64,000 nucleotides of DNA, taken from JBDGYW01 sp964518955 (lineage in GTDB: Bacteria > Gemmatimonadota > Gemmatimonadetes > Gemmatimonadales > GWC2-71-9). The notes under the pieces are model-generated. The model was not told the origin of the DNA. It saw only the letters and a list, made by a program, of their open reading frames with translations, and made no database searches. Each line of letters opens with the position of its first letter. Positions within the stretch are counted from its first letter, which is position 1. The position numbers were made by a program, and so were the translations under genes. The stretch spans positions 6,488 to 70,487 of the forward strand of contig CAZFHS010000034.1 in the NCBI GenBank assembly GCA_964518955.1, in the 5' to 3' direction. Positions 7,955 through 16,091 of the stretch are shown here, one piece after another.

Positions 7955-8956
7955 CTAGATCGGTTCACAGAGAGCCCTCAGGTTCTCATGCGGCGTATCT
8001 CTGGGAATTTCGCAGCCGGCCGTGACTATCATCGGGTTTCCAATGAGCCGATAGATCTCCGCGACCTTGCTACGGATTTCTAAGGGCTTTCCATGAAGCA
8101 GATCATCCACAGGGTCGAGGTTGCCGGCTAGAACGATATCGCTTCCCATTGTCTCGCGAACAACGCCGATGTCGGTGAGGTGGTCGACGTCCAAGATGTC
8201 TACATCGAGTTCTTTGATGTAGGGAATCAAATGCGTGATGTCACCGCAAATATGCAGCCGCACAAAAGCGCCAGACGATTTGATCGCCGCGAACAACCTA
8301 TGCTGCCTCGGAGCTATCAGCTCCGAGTAAACGTCCGGCGGAAGCTGCGAGCAGATCGAATCACCCACGCCGATCACGTCGGCCCCTGCCTCGATCTGCG
8401 CACGCGCGAACTCTATGGCAACTTCGGTACAGATATCCATCAACTCGGCGCACCATTGAGGATCCAGCAGCAGATCCATGAGGAACGGCTGGACGCCGCG
8501 CAGGTCCGCCGCTTCTGCGGCTGGCCCTTCTACCCAGCCATGGATCGAGTATTGCCGATGTACGGACTCCTTGTATGCGCGCACAGTGTCGACCGTGTTT
8601 GCCATTCTGGTGCTCGAGGAAGGATCCGGTTTGCGTAATCGATCGAGGTCTTTTGAGGAAGCCAGAGGAGGGTTCGGACACCGAGGCACATCGTCCGGAG
8701 GATATTCGATCTCTCCGCCAAATCCTTCCGTTTCACAGTAGGGATCGGACATGACGTCGACGACGTCGTAGCAAAAGTGTTCGGCGCACCGAATGTTGGA
8801 GTCAGCCTTGACTCGAAAGTCGGTGGCAAAGGACTTGTAGTCGACTCCGGCGAACCGAGCCTTGAACGCCATGAGAATCGGCATGCGTGGGAGAACATCA
8901 ACAGGATCCCCACGCAGCACAGCATGGAAGCGGTCGTAGCCAGTCAGAAGCGACAC
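7955..8956 (-). CDS. UroD-like corrinoid-dependent methyltransferase
   Basis: 333 residues from a GTG at 8954-8956; the open frame extends further upstream but that part overlaps the corrinoid gene in another frame. The fold is that of uroporphyrinogen decarboxylase-related methyltransferases (MtaA, MtbA, CmuA, MtvB types). A HICG motif at 235-238 and a C-terminal Cys at about 315 (AGCEIPRDTPHENLRAL) supply the His/Cys/Cys zinc site that activates the methyl acceptor or donor; true UroD lacks this trio. It is not a haem enzyme here, since the gene directly follows a corrinoid protein gene (stop and start one base apart). The likely reaction is methyl transfer between a methylated substrate or cofactor and the corrinoid; the substrate is unknown. 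Cytoplasmic. Confidence 0.83.
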   Translation of the reverse strand: MSLLTGYDRFHAVLRGDPVDVLPRMPILMAFKARFAGVDYKSFATDFRVKADSNIRCAEHFCYDVVDVMSDPYCETEGFGGEIEYPPDDVPRCPNPPLASSKDLDRLRKPDPSSSTRMANTVDTVRAYKESVHRQYSIHGWVEGPAAEAADLRGVQPFLMDLLLDPQWCAELMDICTEVAIEFARAQIEAGADVIGVGDSICSQLPPDVYSELIAPRQHRLFAAIKSSGAFVRLHICGDITHLIPYIKELDVDILDVDHLTDIGVVRETMGSDIVLAGNLDPVDDLLHGKPLEIRSKVAEIYRLIGNPMIVTAGCEIPRDTPHENLRALCEPI

Positions 8957-8957
8957 C

Positions 8958-9632
8958 TCATAGGGAAGCGAAGAACTCTCTCGCCGCCTGGGCGTTTGGC
9001 AAGAAGCGGTCGGCTCCAATCGTATCTGAATACTTCTCCGAGACTGGAGCCCCGCCAATCACAACCACTAGATCGGAATTCAGCCGCTTGATAGCCTCGA
9101 CCGTGGTTCTCATCTGATTCATTGTAGACGTCAGGAGCGTGCCTACTCCGACTGAGCACTCGGGATGGTGTTCTATGGCTCTCAGAAAGGATTCTGTCGG
9201 TTGATCGATACCAATATCGATCACCTCCCAGCCGGCCCCCTGCACCATCATGCGAACCAGGTTCTTACCTATGTCGTGGAGGTCTCCCAAGACAACGCCC
9301 AAGACGAGTTTCCCCTTATGAATCGCCTCACCCGACTCGAAGAATGGTTTGAGATGTTCCAGCCCTTTTGTCATCGCACGCGCGGAAAGCAGTAACTGCG
9401 GCACGTACGCCTTTCTTTCGCCGAATAGAGCACCGATCCTGTCCATGCCGGGCATCATCCCATCGACGAGCACTCGGTTGGGATCGATACCCGCACCGAG
9501 CGCGGATCTCACGAGTTCGTCGACGCCGTCCTCACCCTGAAGATGCTCAGGATAGGAGGTATCCCTGCAGTCCTTTCCGAACTCGATACAGACTGCAATT
9601 CGTTGGAGAAGATCCTGCTCTTCGAGTTCCAT
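8958..9632 (-). CDS. Corrinoid (B12-binding) methyltransferase protein
   Basis: 224 residues from the ATG at 9632. An N-terminal helical cap (about 1-100, with GMMPGMDRIGALFGE) is followed by a Rossmann-like B12 domain bearing D-L-H-D-I-G at 117-122; His119 would be the lower axial cobalt ligand. The later TLLTST and VIGGAPV segments match the second and third B12-site motifs. This is the layout of MtbC/MtgC-type corrinoid shuttles. GGGAAG lies 6 bases before the ATG; a GTG at 9638 overlapping the upstream stop is the alternative start. It pairs with the UroD-like methyltransferase just downstream. No reductive activase (RamA or RACo type) is encoded in this window, so reactivation must be supplied elsewhere. 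Confidence 0.88.
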   Translation of the reverse strand: MELEEQDLLQRIAVCIEFGKDCRDTSYPEHLQGEDGVDELVRSALGAGIDPNRVLVDGMMPGMDRIGALFGERKAYVPQLLLSARAMTKGLEHLKPFFESGEAIHKGKLVLGVVLGDLHDIGKNLVRMMVQGAGWEVIDIGIDQPTESFLRAIEHHPECSVGVGTLLTSTMNQMRTTVEAIKRLNSDLVVVIGGAPVSEKYSDTIGADRFLPNAQAAREFFASL

Positions 9633-9634
9633 GG

Positions 9635-10081
9635 TCACTTCCCGGTCTTGGCGCGTTGGTAGAACGCTAGCGTCCCCATGATTAGGAATAGCGTTATCGC
9701 CGAGTAAGCCCACGCGCTGCCGGCATTCGAGGCCACTCCGATCATGCCGCCTGTGGCCGCGAAGAAGAACATGACGTAGACGATTGCTTTCCAGCGGGTA
9801 CTCCGAAATTCCGATTTCAGCACATAGTCGAGCAATAACTCTACCAGCAGGAACGTGATCATCAGGCATAGCTGGAGGTAGTAGATGGCTGGCCGGCCCG
9901 CATCCGCAGTGACCCACAGTATGTATGCGAGCGGGAAGACCATAAGCGTGACTGCAAACCCGGTCCAGTGTTCCAGCCGCTCACCGCCTCGGAGGCGAGA
10001 GATAAAGACTACGATGCAGCCACAGAAGATCAACAACGCTACGACGGCACCCAGGAACTCGGTGTTTACCACTCCGTTCAA
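9635..10081 (-). CDS. Four-helix integral membrane protein
   Basis: 148 residues with four or five clear hydrophobic helices (about 8-28, 42-60, 68-88, 98-118 and 122-140), short loops and no signal sequence motif beyond the first helix. No family is recognised with confidence. It overlaps the upstream secreted-protein gene by 4 bases (ATGA) and abuts the corrinoid gene, so it is translated as part of the same operon. Acidic residues are few inside the helices; Trp-Asp and Glu-Tyr pairs sit at helix ends. It might be a membrane anchor or small-molecule permease for the corrinoid system, but this is inference from position only. Confidence 0.75.
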   Translation of the reverse strand: MNGVVNTEFLGAVVALLIFCGCIVVFISRLRGGERLEHWTGFAVTLMVFPLAYILWVTADAGRPAIYYLQLCLMITFLLVELLLDYVLKSEFRSTRWKAIVYVMFFFAATGGMIGVASNAGSAWAYSAITLFLIMGTLAFYQRAKTGK

Positions 10082-10650
10082 CGCGCCGGTCCGGTAACTC
10101 CGGTCGAACTGTCGGGCAACACCACCTTGGCGTCAGGCGTCTCGACGTAGATTGCCACTCCCGAGTCCTCCCAGGTGTTGCCGCGAAGCATCTCAGTCGA
10201 AACACGCATTGTCCCGTCCGGAAGGATCTCATGAGTGCCGCGGATTTCACTCACACCCGTTTCTCCTCCAGTCACATATTCGTGAGTGTGCAGCAGTCCC
10301 TGCTCGTCAAAACGCATCGTGCCTCGTGTGTAGAATCCAGCGGTCGTGAAATAGAAGTACACGATGCTCTCTTCCACCTCGTCCCACACGATGATCGTCT
10401 CGCCGCCGTACGAACCGTCACCAACCGAATGGAGAATTCGGACTGCCTGACCCGCAAGCGCGATATCCCAACGTGCGACATCGTACACTCCTGCGTCAGG
10501 GTCGATGGGAGCTCGCCAGGTCTTGCCCACAAATGGCAGCAAGCCCTCTAACTTCGGTGCCAATTGCGCATGAAGCGCCCCAGGCGATGCAACTATAAAC
10601 CCCACGACCAGCGTGGCTACTCCAAGCGCTGTTCGTTGCCGAAACGTCAT
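10078..10650 (-). CDS. Secreted beta-barrel-like protein (DUF1579-like)
   Basis: 190 residues with a signal peptide ending near GALHAQ (residue 29). The mature part is beta-rich with short alternating strands (GGETIIVWDEVEESIVYFYFTTAGFYTRGTMRFDEQGLL), reminiscent of lipocalin-like or DUF1579-type domains that bind small hydrophobic ligands. WDIALAGQAVRI and MRVSTEMLRGNTWEDSG are the most conserved-looking parts. It overlaps both neighbours by 4 bases, so it belongs to the five-gene corrinoid operon. Periplasmic location is predicted. An exported ligand-binding role for the methylated substrate is a speculation from the neighbourhood. Confidence 0.72.
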   Translation of the reverse strand: MTFRQRTALGVATLVVGFIVASPGALHAQLAPKLEGLLPFVGKTWRAPIDPDAGVYDVARWDIALAGQAVRILHSVGDGSYGGETIIVWDEVEESIVYFYFTTAGFYTRGTMRFDEQGLLHTHEYVTGGETGVSEIRGTHEILPDGTMRVSTEMLRGNTWEDSGVAIYVETPDAKVVLPDSSTGVTGPAR

Positions 10651-10883
10651 TTTCGCTCCCAGCGTATTTCCAGATCTTCCCTATCTCCAAGCGCACCTCG
10701 AAGCAAGCCCATCAACTTCGCATCGGCGCCGGCTGCTTCGAGCGCGTCAAGCATGTTCGCATCCATATAGTAGTCTTGGTCAGTGGTAGAGGTCTCTTCC
10801 AGCTCGTCGATCAAAAACTGCAGTTGTTGCTCGGTGATTGTGCCAAATAGCACGCCCGACTGGTTGTCGTACACTTCGATCAT
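10647..10883 (-). CDS. Small acidic protein, first gene of the corrinoid operon
   Basis: 78 residues, acidic, no signal peptide or membrane segment. The N-terminal half reads as a strand and helix (MIEVYDNQSGVLFGTITEQQ then LQFLIDELEE), and a Tyr-Tyr-Met-Asp segment precedes a helical C-terminal half (MLDALEAAGADAKLMGLLRGALG). I do not recognise the family. It begins 120-190 bases upstream of nothing else on this strand, so the promoter of the operon should lie at 10884-11010. A GAGGTGATACC stretch before the ATG supplies the ribosome site. Overlap with the next gene is 4 bases (ATGA), showing translational coupling. Confidence 0.72.
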   Translation of the reverse strand: MIEVYDNQSGVLFGTITEQQLQFLIDELEETSTTDQDYYMDANMLDALEAAGADAKLMGLLRGALGDREDLEIRWERK

Positions 10884-11016
10884 GGTATCACCTCGTCATT
10901 GTCAGTGGCGAGAATGCGATTGCGTGACCCGAACCGCGCGGCTTGGTGGGAAAAGGTGACTAGCCGCTCCAATTTCCAAAAAAACGCAGAAAGCGGCTCC
11001 AGTCAATCGCAAAAGA

Positions 11017-11040
11017 GCCCCTTCCAGCTTCGGAAGGGGC
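11017..11040 (-). terminator. Intrinsic terminator after the ADOP permease
   Basis: Perfect 9-bp arms GCCCCTTCC (11017-11025) and GGAAGGGGC (11032-11040) with a 6-base loop. On the minus strand the hairpin is followed by TCTTTT, a short U-tract. It lies 34 bases beyond the stop codon of the minus-strand permease, in the right place and orientation. Confidence 0.75.
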
Positions 11041-11073
11041 TTCATAACTCAGGACGGAGCTATCTCAGTGTTA

Positions 11074-13710
11074 CTACTGCTTCCCGAGCACGTCCACAAC
11101 GTTTACGCGGGTGGCTCGGCGAGCAGGCAAAAATGCCGCGAGTGTCGTTACCATTCCGATCAACCCAATTGCAGCCACTAGTGCCGGTATGTCGAGCGGT
11201 TCGACGGCAAACAACAGTGGCCTGATCAACAGCGACACGGGGTATACCGCCACTAATCCGAGCACCAACCCGGGGCCGACCATTTTCCACCCGTTGCTGA
11301 GAACCATCCCGATCAAGCTGCGACTCGATGCGCCAACGGCGAGGCGAATACCAATTTCATTGGTGCGTTGGCTCACGTTGTATGCCAGAACGCCGTAGAG
11401 CCCAACCACTGTCAGAATCAGCGCCACTGCAGAGAATAGGGTCAATGCCGTGACTACCACTCGGAATCCCGACTGCCAGAGTTGAACCACCGATGTCATG
11501 CTGACTGGCTCAGAAAACACGACGTCAGGATCCTTCCGCCCAATCAGTTCGCTGATAGGCCCCGCCAGCCTGTCGGGATCTCCGGCGGCCCGAACGGCAA
11601 GCCACATCCTGTTGGCTCCAAATTGCGAGGCCGACATGTACATCGCCGCGTCGGGAGTTCTTCGCAGGCCGTTCAATCGAGCATCAGCTACCACGCCGAC
11701 CACCTGGATCGGATCTTGAATAGGTCCAAACGCGATGCACACCTCTTTGCCGATCGGGTCAGTGTCCCCGAACACACCACGAGCCGCAGACTCGCTCAAC
11801 ACGATCACCGGCGCACTGTTTGGATCGTCAGACGCTGCTATGTCGCGGCCTGCCAACAGCGGCATGCCCATCGTATCGAAAAACCCTGGGCTCACCCACC
11901 GCGCCATCGGCATAAATGCATCTTGATTCGGAGGCTGCGGCTGATCGGCCGGCCAGGTAGGCCAGTCACTGCCAAGTGCGCGAAGAGGCATCTTGCTCGT
12001 CAACCCCGCAGATATCACTCCTGGCACGGCCTTTACCTCATCCAGCAGTGACGCGAAAAACTGAGCGCGTTCGGCGGACGTGGGATACTTGTCAGGTTGC
12101 GCGTTGATCTCACCGGAAAGAAGACCCGGCGCAGTGAACCCGAGATCGACGGCCGAAAGCCTGGCGAGGCTCCGGATGAGCATGGTCGATCCGGCGAGCA
12201 ATGCAATTGACACGGCAACCTGGAACACCACGTAACTGCTCTGCACCCGTTTGCTGCGCGCGCTCTGGGTGTTGCTTCTGGTGGATCCGAGCTGACTTGC
12301 CGGGCTTAGGTCCGAGCCCCGCAGCGCGGGCAGCACACCAACCACCACCCCGCAAATCACTGACGCAGCCAGAGTGAAACTCAATGCGGCACCGTTCACG
12401 CTTGGGCCCTCGAATCCGAGGCCTCCAATTGGAAGAAGGTGCAGCAGGCCGGCCTGAAGCCCCCACGCCACGAAGATGCCGGCCAACCCCGCCAGCGACG
12501 TGAGAACGACGCTCTCCGTGACGAGTTGACGTACGATTCTCGAGCGCGAAGCACCCAACGCGCCACGCATGGCTATCTCAGCCATGCGCCGTTCCCCTCT
12601 CGCAAGGAGAAGGCCCGCCACGTTCGCGCACGCGATGAGCAACACCAGGACTGTGGTTGCCATCAGCAATTGCAGGTTCAGGCTCACCCCCCGCACCAAG
12701 TATTGGTGCATGTCGGTCAGGATGACGCTCTTCTCTGCGTTGGCTTCTGGATACGACTCAGCAAGGCCAGCTGCGATGGTACCGAGGTCTGCCGTGGCCT
12801 GCTCGATACCAACCCCTTCGTTCATGCGACCGACGACCAACAGGCTGTGGGCATCCCTGCGGTTATCGATTGGATTGTTGTCATCGATGAGAAGCCATAC
12901 ATCGACATCGAACAGAAATCGGAAGTCTCGCGGCATCACCCCAATGACGACGTAGGATGTTCCATCAAGCTGTATCGTTCTGCCTGCCACTTCCGGGTCG
13001 GCACCCAATCGATTCTGCTACACTCCATAGTCGAGTACTACCGCGGTTCCATCTCCCGACATCTCGTCATCGAGCGTGAACGACCTGCCTACCACCGGCT
13101 CGACCCTGAGTGCCTTGAACAGATTCCACGTGATGGCGGTGGCCTGCAGTAGTTCCGGGCGCGAGCCACCGGTCATCGTGATTTCCGCTGTGCCCCACCC
13201 GATCGCGGCGAACTGGTCAAAGGTCTGGTTCAACTCCCTGTAGTCGAGGTAGTTGACTCGGGATATCGGTCCACGTTGAACTCCTTGGATCGACTTCCGC
13301 CCGACAACCAGGTCCCCCGGCGAGTCGTATGGAATGCTGCTCAGCAGCACCGAATGAATTGCAGTGAACAGAGCGGTGCTTGCTCCAATGCCGATGGCAA
13401 GTATGAGGATTGCGGTGGCCGCAAACGCGGCGTTTTTCCGTAGGCCTCGGATCGCATACCGAACATCTTGGAAAAACGTCTCGATCGAGGCTCCCAACCG
13501 CAGCTCCCGCACACCTTCCTTCACTCGATCGGTTTTGCCGAGTTCGATCAAAGCGAGGCGCCTGGCATCATCTGGGCTCTTCCCTTCCCTGATCTTCTCC
13601 TCGGTCAGCAACTCGATGTAGCTACGCAGTTCTTCATCGAGATCCAAATCGAGTTGCGCCTTCCTGAAGAGCGATCGAAATGTGCTTTTCACGCGCGGTA
13701 TCAAAGGCAT
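11074..13710 (-). pseudogene. ADOP-type (MacB-like) ABC permease interrupted by an in-frame TAG
   Basis: Two open segments, 13018-13710 (230 codons) and 11074-13008 (645 codons), lie in one frame, separated by a TAG (13018-13020) plus three sense codons. Joined, they form a complete ADOP permease of about 878 residues: an N-terminal helical prefix domain (DEELRSYIELLTEEKIREG), a first helix (AILILAIGIGASTALF), a MacB-type periplasmic domain, then FtsX-like helices at about 330-460 and the C-terminus. The stop falls in VLDYGV*QNRLGADPEV, where relatives usually have Trp, so TGG to TAG is the simplest explanation. All else appears intact. Nearby genes use TAG as an ordinary stop, so recoding is unlikely. 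The PadR gene lies 9 bases upstream. Recent inactivation, a sequencing error, or two separately made halves are possible. Confidence 0.75.
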
Positions 13711-13719
13711 CAGCCTACC

Positions 13720-14052
13720 TCAACTCGTTTCCAAGACTTTTGTGATTGCGGTAACTGCCTGGCCCCAATTCTGCCTTTCCTCACCTAAGCGGCTCCGTCC
13801 CGCTTTCGTCAGCTCATAGTACTTCGCCTTGCGGCGGTTCTCCGACTCTCTCCATTCATCTGCGATCCACCCTTCTTGCTCCATTCTCTTGAGGGACGGG
13901 AACAGGGAACCCGGTTTGACCTTGAACACTCCGTCCGTTATCTGCTCGATTCGGTTGGAAATGCCGAGTCCGTGCATCGGCTGCAGGCTGAGCGTCTTCA
14001 GAATGAGCATGTCCAGGGTGCCGCGTACTAGAGCGGCTTGTCCATCAGACAT
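13720..14052 (-). CDS. PadR-family transcriptional regulator
   Basis: 110 residues, the usual length of the short PadR type found beside ADOP permeases in Acidobacteriota and Gemmatimonadota. The N-terminal winged helix (LVRGTLDMLILKTLSLQPMHGLGISNRIEQ) is followed by the family signature VKPGSLFPSLKRMEQEGWI and a wing NRRKAKYYELTKAG, then a C-terminal dimerisation helix. An AGGAGG ribosome site precedes the ATG. The gene sits 9 bases upstream of the ADOP permease and is certainly in its operon. The near-perfect palindrome at 14069-14092 is the obvious autoregulatory site. Ligand unknown. Confidence 0.92.
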   Translation of the reverse strand: MSDGQAALVRGTLDMLILKTLSLQPMHGLGISNRIEQITDGVFKVKPGSLFPSLKRMEQEGWIADEWRESENRRKAKYYELTKAGRSRLGEERQNWGQAVTAITKVLETS

Positions 14053-14068
14053 GGGGCCTCCTATCGGA

Positions 14069-14092
14069 TTTCTATATGAGCTCCTATAGAAA
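14069..14092 (-). promoter_or_regulatory. Putative PadR operator
   Basis: A 24-bp palindrome with a single mismatched pair: arms TTTCTATA (14069-14076) and TATAGAAA (14085-14092), with GAGCTC, itself palindromic, at the centre (14078-14083). It ends 16 bases before the PadR start codon, just outside its AGGAGG site, where a repressor dimer would block transcription. The symmetry is seen; PadR binding is inferred from position. Confidence 0.7.
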
Positions 14093-14130
14093 AGCTGTAC
14101 GAGGGTGGGGGGAAGAGAGTTTCAGGTGGG

Positions 14131-14194
14131 CGGGAGGAGTAGGAGAAGTGGGAGCAGTGGGAGAAGCGGGAGACGCGGGAGGAGCGGGAGGGGG
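14131..14194. repeat. 9-bp G-rich tandem repeat with G-quadruplex pattern
   Basis: Seven or so 9-bp units of the form CGGGAGNAG run through this intergenic stretch. From 14150 the G-triplets are spaced by exactly six bases (GGG at 14150, 14159, 14168, 14177 and 14186), which satisfies the classical four-stranded G-quadruplex rule on the plus strand. It lies upstream of the PadR promoter and downstream of the amidohydrolase. The same repeat unit appears inside two coding regions (about 4100-4135 and 32757-32795). Confidence 0.7.
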
Positions 14195-14212
14195 CGGTCT
14201 CCCGCCCCTCCC
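14186..14212 (-). terminator. GC-only hairpin at the 3' end of the amidohydrolase gene
   Basis: GGGAGGGGGCGG (14186-14197) pairs with CCCGCCCCTCCC (14201-14212) around a TCT loop, with one bulged base. It begins about 10 bases after the stop codon of the minus-strand amidohydrolase. No U-tract follows, so it may act as a 3'-end stabiliser or pause rather than a classic terminator. Confidence 0.5.
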
Positions 14213-14221
14213 TCTCCTACA

Positions 14222-15829
14222 TCACTGCTCCGTCGTCCCCCGCTGCGCCTTCTGCTCCTCGACCATCCGAGCTACGTCAGCCAGGAGTTCCTTCGCATCA
14301 TAGATGATCCCGTCTTTGATCACCCATCTGACACCGCCGACACGTTCGACTTCGCCCGTCTCGTCGTTCAGTCTCGGAGTGCCGTTGCCGTAGAGAACCT
14401 TGAGGTTCTGAATAGGGTTCTCTTCCACGATTGCGAAGTCGGCGAGGTAGGTGGGCCTGATGGCTCCGATCTCGGGGCGTAGACCCAGCGGCTCATAGAG
14501 ACTCTCGCCCGCATGTAGGGTAGCCCCACGAATCACCTCCAGCGGGTGGAATCCTGCTTCCTGGAGCATTTCCATCTCCAGAATGTTGGCGAAACCGTAC
14601 GTGCTGTAGATGAAACCCGCATCGGAGCCTACAGTTACCCTGCCACCAGCATCTTTGTAGTCATCCACGAAATCCTGCCAAATGCGATAAAACTTTTTCC
14701 ATGCCACTTCGTCCCATGTGGTCCAGTCGTAGAAGTAGGAACCATGGTTCACTCTGCTTGGCTGGTAGAAATCCCACAACGAAGGCAGGGTGTAATCCTC
14801 ATGCCACTCCGCGGTGCGGGCCCGCATTACATCACGACCGGCCGAGTAGATCTGGAAGGTCGGATCGAGAATGAAATCCAGTTCCAAGAGTTCCTCGATC
14901 ATCCCGTTCCATTCCTCACTGCCCTGTTCGTGAATCATGTTCCACTGGCGCGCCACCTGGCCAAACCGGTGATACTCGTCGTTGTACACCATTTCCACGG
15001 GCCAGTGTTGCACGTCCGAGTCTTTGTACAAGGATTCGAACAACCCATAGAAGTGCGTGGTCTGGCCGAGTCCCATGCGAGCGGCGTCGAGGGCGTTGAC
15101 TCCGGCAACCATCGTCTGCGCCAGGTGAGCCATGGACCCTAGCTGCTGCCTGTTGGCTTCATCCAGCAGCGCTCTCATAACGTCTGGTGGACGGTTGAAG
15201 ATCTTCACTCCATCGATGCCGGCTTCTTTGGCGAAACGAACCCATTCGCGCGCCTGTTCGGGTGTGTGAACCGGTCCTTCGTCCCAACCCGAACCGGGAG
15301 TGTTGTACAAGAAGATCCGGGGAGCCACGATGTCGTTGTTCGCGCTTCGCTCCCTCTCACTCAGTCCCCACTCGAACGAGCCGCACGGCACTCCGCGTAC
15401 AGCCGTGATGCCGTGTGCCATCCACAGCTTGTAGAAGTATTCGGCGTCAGGAGCTTTTGGTACTCCGCCGCAGTGCACATGGGTGTCTATCAACCCGGGC
15501 ATGACATACATGCCGGTCGCGTCCAACTCCCTGGTGGCATCGCCCGGGCGACGCTCTTCATTGATTGGCACTCCGGGAGCGCCCACGACACGAATATCGA
15601 CGATCCTGTTGCCCTCGACCACGATGTCTACCGGGCTGACAGGAGGTGCACCTGTTCCGTCTATCATGGTGGCGCCGCGAATGATCAGGCGGTCGAACGG
15701 CCCGTCACCCTGATCGCCGCGTTCGGGTGCTGGGTTCACGTCGGGCTCCTGACTGAAGCTCGGCTCTGGTACGCCGAGAGCCAGAACGAACACACCAAAC
15801 AGAGCCAATACGAGTGATGACACTTTCAT
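14222..15829 (-). CDS. Exported amidohydrolase-family protein
   Basis: 535 residues from the ATG at 15829, chosen because it gives a signal peptide (MKVSSLVLALFGVFVLALG.. cleaved near FSQ) and has GGAGGAG upstream; the open frame runs 48 codons further but without such features. The amidohydrolase fold shows the beta-sandwich start (IRGATMIDGTGA), the metal motif PGLIDTHVHCGG (HxH) and a late SDAG Asp (TVGSDAGF). A GVKIF lysine could be the carbamylated bridge. Imidazolonepropionase- or prolidase-like enzymes of this group hydrolyse cyclic amides or dipeptides; the substrate is unknown. Periplasmic. It is divergent from VPS10 paralogue 2, with 262 bases between starts that must hold both promoters. 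Confidence 0.85.
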   Translation of the reverse strand: MKVSSLVLALFGVFVLALGVPEPSFSQEPDVNPAPERGDQGDGPFDRLIIRGATMIDGTGAPPVSPVDIVVEGNRIVDIRVVGAPGVPINEERRPGDATRELDATGMYVMPGLIDTHVHCGGVPKAPDAEYFYKLWMAHGITAVRGVPCGSFEWGLSERERSANNDIVAPRIFLYNTPGSGWDEGPVHTPEQAREWVRFAKEAGIDGVKIFNRPPDVMRALLDEANRQQLGSMAHLAQTMVAGVNALDAARMGLGQTTHFYGLFESLYKDSDVQHWPVEMVYNDEYHRFGQVARQWNMIHEQGSEEWNGMIEELLELDFILDPTFQIYSAGRDVMRARTAEWHEDYTLPSLWDFYQPSRVNHGSYFYDWTTWDEVAWKKFYRIWQDFVDDYKDAGGRVTVGSDAGFIYSTYGFANILEMEMLQEAGFHPLEVIRGATLHAGESLYEPLGLRPEIGAIRPTYLADFAIVEENPIQNLKVLYGNGTPRLNDETGEVERVGGVRWVIKDGIIYDAKELLADVARMVEEQKAQRGTTEQ

Positions 15830-16091
15830 GCAGCTCCTCCTTGCAGACATCAAGAATCGCTTGGTTGACATGTCGAGGGGTGGAACCGGTAGCCGGATGG
15901 CTCGCCAGCTCACATCTGCAAAGTAGCTCAATGGACAGCGGAAGCTCCAGAGTGCCCGCCTACCGCTCACCACTTACCAAAAGGTGGACTCTGGCGTAGT
16001 CTAGCTCCAACAACCGGGGCATTCATCCAAAAATGCGCCGACGACAGCACGATCAACACTTCGAAGAACTTCGATTGTGGGAGACTGTACC

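Noticed and set aside
13018..13020. TAG reassigned to an amino acid
   Set aside because: TAG ends at least eight ordinary genes in the window, so a recoded genome is very unlikely.
14131..14194. CRISPR-like array
   Set aside because: Units are 9 bp with no spacers; it is a simple tandem repeat.
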